Shown one piece after another: positions 57,474 to 64,000 of a stretch of DNA of 64,000 nucleotides. Source of the stretch: Dysidea avara (lineage: Eukaryota > Porifera > Demospongiae > Dictyoceratida > Dysideidae). The notes below the pieces were generated by a model. That model was not told where the DNA came from, did no database searches, and worked only from the letters and a program-made list of their open reading frames with translations. The DNA lies in NCBI RefSeq assembly GCF_963678975.1, contig NC_089273.1, positions 7,874,614 through 7,938,613 on the forward strand. The letters are read 5' to 3'. The number at the start of each line of letters is the position of its first letter. Positions within the stretch are counted from its first letter, which is position 1. The translations under genes and the position numbers were made by a program.

Positions 57474-57799
57474 CAAGGGCGTATGCAGGAATTTTGAAAA
57501 GGGGTTTCAGCTCTGGCTAAATGACTGTTATATACGTAAGAGTAGTTTATATTGCCAGATTGCTTTATTAGAGTATCTCAATCTTTTCACCAAAATTATA
57601 ATACATAATAATGCTATAAGTGTTGCTATCCAGTGAGAAACTATTATTTAACTAAGATAAAAGTTTAAAATGTGTCCTGTTCCATGATAGATTTCACATT
57701 TCAGAAATCTAAAGTTTTAATTTCTTAATGTTTCAAGTAGTGTGTAAAACCCAAAGGGGTTTCCTGAAACCCCTTGAAACCTCCCTCGGTACGCCCCTG
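57474..57799. mobile_element. 326-bp MITE-like element
   Basis: The ends CAAGGGCGTATGCAGG and GGTACGCCCCTG are roughly inverted, with inner GGGGTTTC and GAAACCCC. It has a minus-strand motif (57559-57583). No target duplication was found. Confidence 0.6.
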
Positions 57800-57967
57800 C
57801 AAACTTCTGGTGTAATAAAACAGTCAGTAGTTATGTATGCCTTTTATAGTACTGTAAAACAAGATGACAGTAATCGACAGATGCATCCCAAGATAATATT
57901 ATACATTTTAATTGTTCATCTCTTTTTTACCAATTTGTTGTTCACTCAGTCAGCCTATCACCTGCAA

Positions 57968-58435
57968 AAATGAGTGATATCCACCCCAAAAACACCTTTG
58001 CTGTAAAACAAAGCGCATCCAAGAAACCACAAGTACCTGTAAAACAGCTCAGTAATTGCAGAGAAAGACCTCATAAAAGTAAAAATGACTGGTAACTCAA
58101 AGAGCTGATATCTGGAGCGGCCAAGAATCAATCTTATCATACAACTAACTGCCATGCATTGGCTGTAAAATAGGTGCACCCATTAAAGTAAAAGTACCTG
58201 GCAACTGAAATAGCGGATATCTGAAGTGGCCAAGAATGAATGTTGATATACAATCAATTGCAATTAACAAAAATTTAACATTGAACCTTTATCAGTGAGC
58301 TATGTTCTATATTCACTGTTGCTGCATCCTAAATTAATTTCTTTTAACTCTAAATGCCTGGTAATTTGGCCCCCCTTTTTGCTCTGTGCACTATTATAAA
58401 AGGTGGCCAAATTACCAGCCATTTAGAGTTAATAC
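57968..58435. mobile_element. foldback element H2, truncated copy
   Basis: Matches one arm and the loop of 30851-31682 (ATGAGTGATATCCACCCCAA at the start, GGTGGCCAAATTACCAGCCA just past the loop), but the second arm stops after about 45 bases. Confidence 0.8.
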
Positions 58436-58513
58436 GCATAATTCCCTGAGGCCTAGCTACTTTTATCAGTCTACACAGGTTGCTAGCTTCCAACCGCCCA
58501 CCCGCACACTGTC

Positions 58514-58569
<56 letters not shown>

Positions 58570-58572
58570 TGC

Positions 58573-58603
<31 letters not shown>

Positions 58604-58618
58604 AACACACACACACAA
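58514..58618. repeat. (CA)n microsatellite
   Basis: About 50 CA repeats with a few interruptions. Confidence 0.95.
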
Positions 58619-58619
58619 A

Positions 58620-61600
58620 GCAAGGTCTTTAGCCATCACTAGTGGTCACGCATACCCAGTGAACCAGCACCAGCACTGAGACACATGTGCGCTATTCAGG
58701 TGCTTTGAGTCAGTGTTAGAAAATCTTCCGGTACAGGATAGTAACACACAGTAGGCTGTACCATATCTCACAGATGAAGGTGTAGGCATCTGAAGTTCCA
58801 CCTGGACCAGGAAGATTGTTGAGAAAAGCAAAAAATGTGAGTTAATGAGTACTCACTGATACAGGCACTGGCAAAATTATGTTATCTGGATATAAAACAG
58901 CTAGTGTTTGCTATTTTTCCATGGTATGTACAAGGCATTAAAAGGAACCAGAATTTTTTTTTTTTTTTTTTTTGCGGGAAGTAGAGATGAGTGGATATCT
59001 CAGCTGTTTTTAAATTACGTTCTCTGAAAGTGACTGTGAGAGTAAATTTATACATTAAAATTAATTGTGATTTTTTCATTACTGCTCAATGAAAATAGCA
59101 GGAGTAAATTTAACCTTTTAAATCTGTGCAACACTTTAATGTCTTCAACAGACACTTGTTTTTGGGTCACTGTTGCTTTCCTTATTGGACTGTCACCTTA
59201 GAAAGAATTATGTATCACATGAATGGAATAAACTCCATTTACTTACATTATACAAGCTCTCACAATTTAAAAAAAATTAATTTGGCTACGTTATTTTTGC
59301 TTACTTAAAAAAATTAATCCATTATAATTGTTATGACTGCAACGTTCCAAAAACTTCTTAAAATGTTTGGCTGGTTGACAGTCAAAAATTTGGTAAGTAT
59401 TCATGAACACTGCATGAAGATTCTACAATAACCAAATGTGCTGACACATGTGGCAAGACAACAGCTACTCAATATTAGAAATGTGTATGTTGTACATATA
59501 TAGTCTTGTGCACAGCCAAGAGCAGTCAGGTAAATACTCTAATAATGCAGTCAATTGTGTCTGATAGCGACAAAGCTTACACTGAACTTGATAGCCAGTA
59601 ATTGTAAATGCTCTATGTATCTACAACAATTATTATTATCAATAAAACAAATCCATTACTGGATTAACAAAAAGTACACAAACTAGATGAATTTAAAAAA
59701 TTGAAAATTTTAAAAGGAGAATAGAGATTGCTGAAAAAAGCCATGAAACAAGAAGGGATCGCTGGGATGGTAATGTAAACCACAACCCCCTATTTTGACT
59801 CATTTCAAAATGACAGAGCATATAGCTAAACTTCATGACAGAGTCAAAATCGAGGGGTCCGACACTCTTGAAATCTCGTATGCTTCATCAGAAATCACCA
59901 TGAAATCACACACACGAAAGAAATTAGAAATCACACTTTTGAAAACGAAAAATCATAAAACTCCGTATATTTCTGTATATTTCTGACGCATTGAATGACG
60001 TGATGTTATTAATTGGGACTTAACAGAAGTGATCTAAGGCCTGAATAAATTGATCTGACAGTGATTTAAGGCCCAAATCACTTGATCTGGCACTGGTTCG
60101 GCTGCCAATCTCTTGAATTTTACAGCCCAAGCTGACTCCACTAATGGCCAAAAGCTTCCGGCCATTACTGGAGCCACACGAGTGATTTGAGAATCTATCT
60201 CGGAATCTATTCAGTGTTAACTAGCAATTTAGGCTCTACTCGCAGGAGTCGCAGCCACAAGTGACAGTACATGACTGCATGGGTCAATGATGAAACGGGT
60301 TAACTATGTAGATGGGCTGCAAACTATAGGAACACTTTTGCAAAGAAAGTAGTCCCAGCTATAGCTAGCTTCAGGACAAAGCTTGACTGAGAAAACATGT
60401 ATGTCAGTACTGGTTAGTAACTAACTACTAGTGTTAACTATTCAAAAGTTAGCTCACATAATATGATTCTGCTTGTTCAGCTGACCCATTTAGCTAACAT
60501 CTTTGCACAACTCACAAGCAAATATTTCATACAAAACAAGGCTAAGCTCATATACAATGAAAACCATGCATGGATGCATCCAGATGTACTTAAGTGCTTC
60601 CTGCCACTGTGGTTGTTAGTCAAAATGAAATGAGATCAGGTTTGTTACCAGAGAGCCATTCCAGTTTTCAATAGGAAGGGATGTGTACATTACTGATGTT
60701 AGCAGAGATAGTTCATGTCAACTTTCAGGTGTGATTTAATCTATTCTCTATTATCAAGCTGGTAGCTAGTACATACAAGTAGCTATCTTTCTGCATAAGT
60801 CAGTTTGGCTATTGCATGCAGATTAAATACATCACATATTGATCAGATGAGGTATATACATTCTTATTTCTTACTAATAGCTATTTTGTGAATATACAAT
60901 AATTGTGCTATATAAGGTTTATAAGTTCTGCTAATTTTTGCAGGTATATTCATTGTTGGCAGTGCATGTACTGGTTTCCATTGTATTATCTGAAGAACAG
61001 ATAACGCATGATTAGAAGCCGATAATTAGCTGCTTTTACCATAATCAGAAATTGGTTGTAATGGGCTGTGGCCAGCAGATTATTAGTCTATTCAGCTTCA
61101 GTAGCTGCAGTACCACTGGAGGGCTAGTGTCAAAGGCTCTGGTATGTACTTGGGTAATTTGTTTATGTTTTTTTGGTAACCACAAAGATAAACAGTGATG
61201 GTTCAGGGCCTAGCCCACTTGTCTGACTAGTAACTTTGATTCAGTTAAGTGTACAATTTCACAGAATTGGCTTTACTAGCTCTAATTTAATGGAGTGTGC
61301 ACAAGTATAATTGTAGAGACCTACAATCGGGTATCGGTTACCTATCGGTAAAACAGGGCAAAAATATATCGGATGTCGGTTTTCCCTAAAAGGTGGGAAT
61401 CGGTACAATTCTACGTATGATGCATTGGAGCTAACAGTGTATAGCACATAAATTTTGCTGAGAACACTTACCTAATCATTACTGATTGAGTACAAGTTTA
61501 TCTACCTGCCACAGATATTGTTTTAAATCCATCATGACTCAGTGATGATTGTAGATAAAAGTGTAACTGAAATCATGTGGACCCACGGATGACACGCAAT

Positions 61601-61911
61601 CATGCAATAGTAACCAATTCCAATATACTTAATTAATCACATGTATCACCATCAACTACTTTGTTTACTGTTATTACTGGACATGCCAGTGTGCCAAGGG
61701 GTGAGTAATGCTCCAAAGAAAAAAAATTACACAAGATAACAACAGTACTGCTTAATTGTATCTACCGGTATAGGCAATGCCTATACCATTTTTACTTTAC
61801 AGCACAAGTATGTAGTAGCTATATGCTAATGCTTTCTGACTCAATCACTGAAGTTGGCAAATTATTCCAGTCGATGACAGCTCTTGGAGAGAAGGAATGC
61901 CAGTTCATGTA
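58620..61911. other. gene-free stretch
   Basis: A T17 run (58957-58973) and one motif copy (59533-59552) are visible. 61315-61410 has CGGTATC-type repeats like an old MITE. No convincing exons. Confidence 0.4.
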
Positions 61912-61919
61912 GCTACATA

Positions 61920-62355
61920 TAGGGATGCGGGAATTATGCCCGAATAATTTCGGGAATAATGATGGAGTAAAAGAATTGAGCACTATTCCAGCATTTTGAT
62001 GCATTTTTAGAGCATAATTGGCATAAAAATAAATTAAGATCAAGATACTCTAATAGAGCAGTCACTTACTCTAATAGAACAATCGGCGTGGAATATTTCG
62101 TTACCCATTATACTAGTAACTGAGCATCTTGCTAGCAAAAAAGCTTTTCTGACGAATTGACACAGCTAGATTTAGTACTTTAAAGTCTTGCTGTACAATT
62201 TACTTACTAAAGAGAAGAACAAGTTATAAAAAGTAGGAATAATTTTGGGAATAATGAGTATTTTTGGGAATAATAAAAGGCATAATGATAAGTTTTTAAA
62301 AGAAATTCGGAATAGAATAATGATGAAAATTTTGAGCATAATTCCCACAAGCCTA
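61920..62355. mobile_element. 436-bp hAT-like MITE
   Basis: The ends TAGGGATGCGGGAATTATGC and GCATAATTCCCACAAGCCTA are inverted. A perfect 8-base duplication GCTACATA lies at 61912-61919 and 62356-62363. A motif pair sits at its centre (62045-62082). Confidence 0.9.
62045..62082 (+). repeat. dispersed motif, tandem pair
   Basis: TACTCTAATAGAGCAGTCAC followed by TTACTCTAATAGAACAATC. Confidence 0.85.
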
Positions 62356-62585
62356 GCTACATACCTGGTAAGGGTAGTGGTGTCTAGTTGAACATTGTGT
62401 GGCTAAGAGTATAACAGTGTTGATAGGCCAGATAAGTTGTGAATTGCCTCGTAAAAATGCTAGCTAGCTATACTGAAACAGGCCAGTGCGGCATTTTGTT
62501 TAATTTTGTATTATTAACACTTTACAGTGACCAGCCCTGAAGGCCATCCCTTCGTCCATGCCTATTTTTACCCTTGTTAGAATAT

Positions 62586-62918
62586 CAAGACACAGTAGTG
62601 TGTTGTGCGGCCCAAGAAGCTGGCGCGCCACACCGTGAGTATATTAACAGGAAGAAAGTAAACCCGGTTTTCCCACCGTTGTAGCTCCGTGATGCCTTAT
62701 CCGATTGAAACCATATTTGCTACAGACGTGCCGGCGAGATAGCGGAGTCCACATTCCAAATTTAAAGAAAATTGCTCCAGCCATTTCCGAGATACGAACT
62801 ACCAAAGTCTGGGTTTTTTTCTTCATTTTTTCTTCTTCTTTTCGCACACTTCGCAAAATCCGCCATAAAACACAAATGTGCGCTCCAGTCGGGCTGCAAT
62901 TTGGCACACGTAAAGGGC
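62586..62918 (+). mobile_element. 847-bp repeat unit, 5' fragment
   Basis: From the hairpin CAAGACACAGTAGTGTGTTG to the block ending GGCACACGTAAAGGGC, then an abrupt switch to hairpin element H1. Confidence 0.8.
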
Positions 62919-63135
62919 TGTGATGGTAGGTTAATGGCAAAAAATTTTAATTATGACAATTCAGGTGAATTTGGAGGAGGCACCAAATTCACCTGAATTA
63001 TCGTAATTAAAATTTTTGCCATTAACCTACCATCATAGGCATTTCTTGGCTGCCACCTTGGATTTCACATCTGTTTTCTTCTTGTCCTTTTTGAGGGCCG
63101 CACCCTTTTTACAGCATGGCTGTTTTGGTTTAGAT
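62919..63135. mobile_element. foldback element H1, left-truncated copy
   Basis: The inner left arm (TGTGATGGTAGGTTAATGGC), a loop near 62975 and the whole right arm of H1 remain. The left outer arm is replaced by the 847-bp unit fragment. Confidence 0.8.
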
Positions 63136-64000
63136 AACTTGTGCACGAAGTTCTGGAATTGCTCTAGCAAATTAAATCCATTTTTAGATAGCCTCTTTTA
63201 CACCGTTAGCTTGCCTGTTAATCATCAGCACTACCATACGACCACAACCACGAACCATCACCGCCACTGGCCGGGTGCTACTGGTTTAGCTACTGGTGCC
63301 TGGATCTCAGCCAGCCGGCTATGGCCCTAGCATCTTTGCTTCCCAACTAGTGATGATCTAACTTTTACCATCCAGGTAGAGTAAATGGTCATTCAACAGA
63401 CACCATCACATGTACATCATTATATCAGTCAGACCAGGCTACTAGCTGCAATTGAAACTGCACTACTTTAAAGTAATTGCATTACTTGTTCTTGCATAAA
63501 AATTATAGGAGCATAGTACAGCCACTGTAGATTAGAGAGCTGCACTTTTCCAGGCCTTCCGGACCATCAATTAACGGAGGAGTATTACATATGCCGAACA
63601 ACAAAGAATTTACCTCCACATTGCAAAGAAATGTTATCCTTTCCTTTTAGCTAACTACATGTCAGTCAGTGCACATCATTCTATGTAGTCAGCCCCTCCC
63701 TCCCTCCCTCTTTAATGCAGTCATAAAGGCGCTAAGTAGCCAACTCTCAATGCACGGACTATAGCCAACTATAAAATGCACAAATTACAGTGCTTAGCTT
63801 TGGTAAATGTGTTATGGCATTTGAAGTTATCAATAGCACATATTGAAAGATTTCATAATGAGTATCTAATACAAAAATCATATCACAATCATAACTGCAT
63901 TAGCTAGCTAATCACATGCAGGGTTGACTGCGATTCTGTGACGTTTTCTGTAGGCTTCTGCTCCTAAATGTCACAGCTATTGTTTTCTTTGCTTCAAATG
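63136..64000. other. no gene recognised
   Basis: A C-rich stretch (63230-63300) and a CCCTCCCTCCCT run near 63700 are the only visible features. Confidence 0.35.

Noticed and set aside
58350-58679. Frames rich in C/V or T/H
   Set aside because: They are translations of the (CA)n microsatellite.
59795-59986. 63-codon frame with charged residues
   Set aside because: Short, with no splice signals, homology or repeat support.
1-64000. tRNA or rRNA genes
   Set aside because: I saw no B-box-like GGTTCGAATCC with a matching cloverleaf and no conserved rRNA segments, though a scan by eye could miss a tRNA.

Overview
The window reads as a gene-poor, repeat-dominated stretch of a eukaryotic nuclear genome. 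The likeliest source is an invertebrate metazoan, probably a demosponge; that assignment is inference. The supports are AT-rich DNA, short GT-AG introns (about 55 to 760 bases) between short exons, several clades of non-LTR retrotransposon (CR1/L2/Jockey-like RTs and R2-like RTs with a restriction-like endonuclease), and a metazoan-style AKT PH-domain exon. No bacterial-style operon, CRISPR array, rRNA or tRNA gene was recognised.

Layout. 1-1111: last part of a minus-strand multi-exon gene for a small nuclear-type protein, with a MITE sitting at one splice donor. 1391-4600: an 81-bp minisatellite (38 full copies), open on the minus strand for 1069 codons. 4622-13745: a retrotransposon graveyard (four LINE copies) around a two-exon beta-grasp-like gene, with a Harbinger-like MITE and a CAAGAG-terminus element each interrupting RTs. 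14111-20331 and 37479-41604: two inverted copies of one composite element, made of an 847-bp unit, a ~30-bp minisatellite array, a short linker and a foldback hairpin. 20456-22611: a five-exon integrase-like (DDE) gene. 22935-33060: decayed LINE, MITEs, a paralogous segment and an 832-bp palindrome. 33171-33642: four short exons of an unrecognised minus-strand gene with a decayed paralog near 29.0-29.6 kb. 41605-55890: the minisatellite continues, split by a 12-kb block bounded by inverted terminal repeats and TA. That block holds gene fragments (a JPT-like first exon and an AKT PH-domain exon), two CAAGAG elements and a 2-kb tandem duplication. 55892-64000: further repeat-unit copies, hAT-like MITEs, a CA microsatellite and otherwise non-coding DNA.

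The strongest unexplained signal is a ~20-base motif, TACTCTAATAGARCAGTCAC. It is often tandem, recurs at about 20 loci, and sits inside unrelated transposon families. It resembles the minisatellite unit and marks the exact insertion point of one R2-like LINE. Little here forms a conventional pathway; the window is mainly a record of nested mobile elements around a few host genes.
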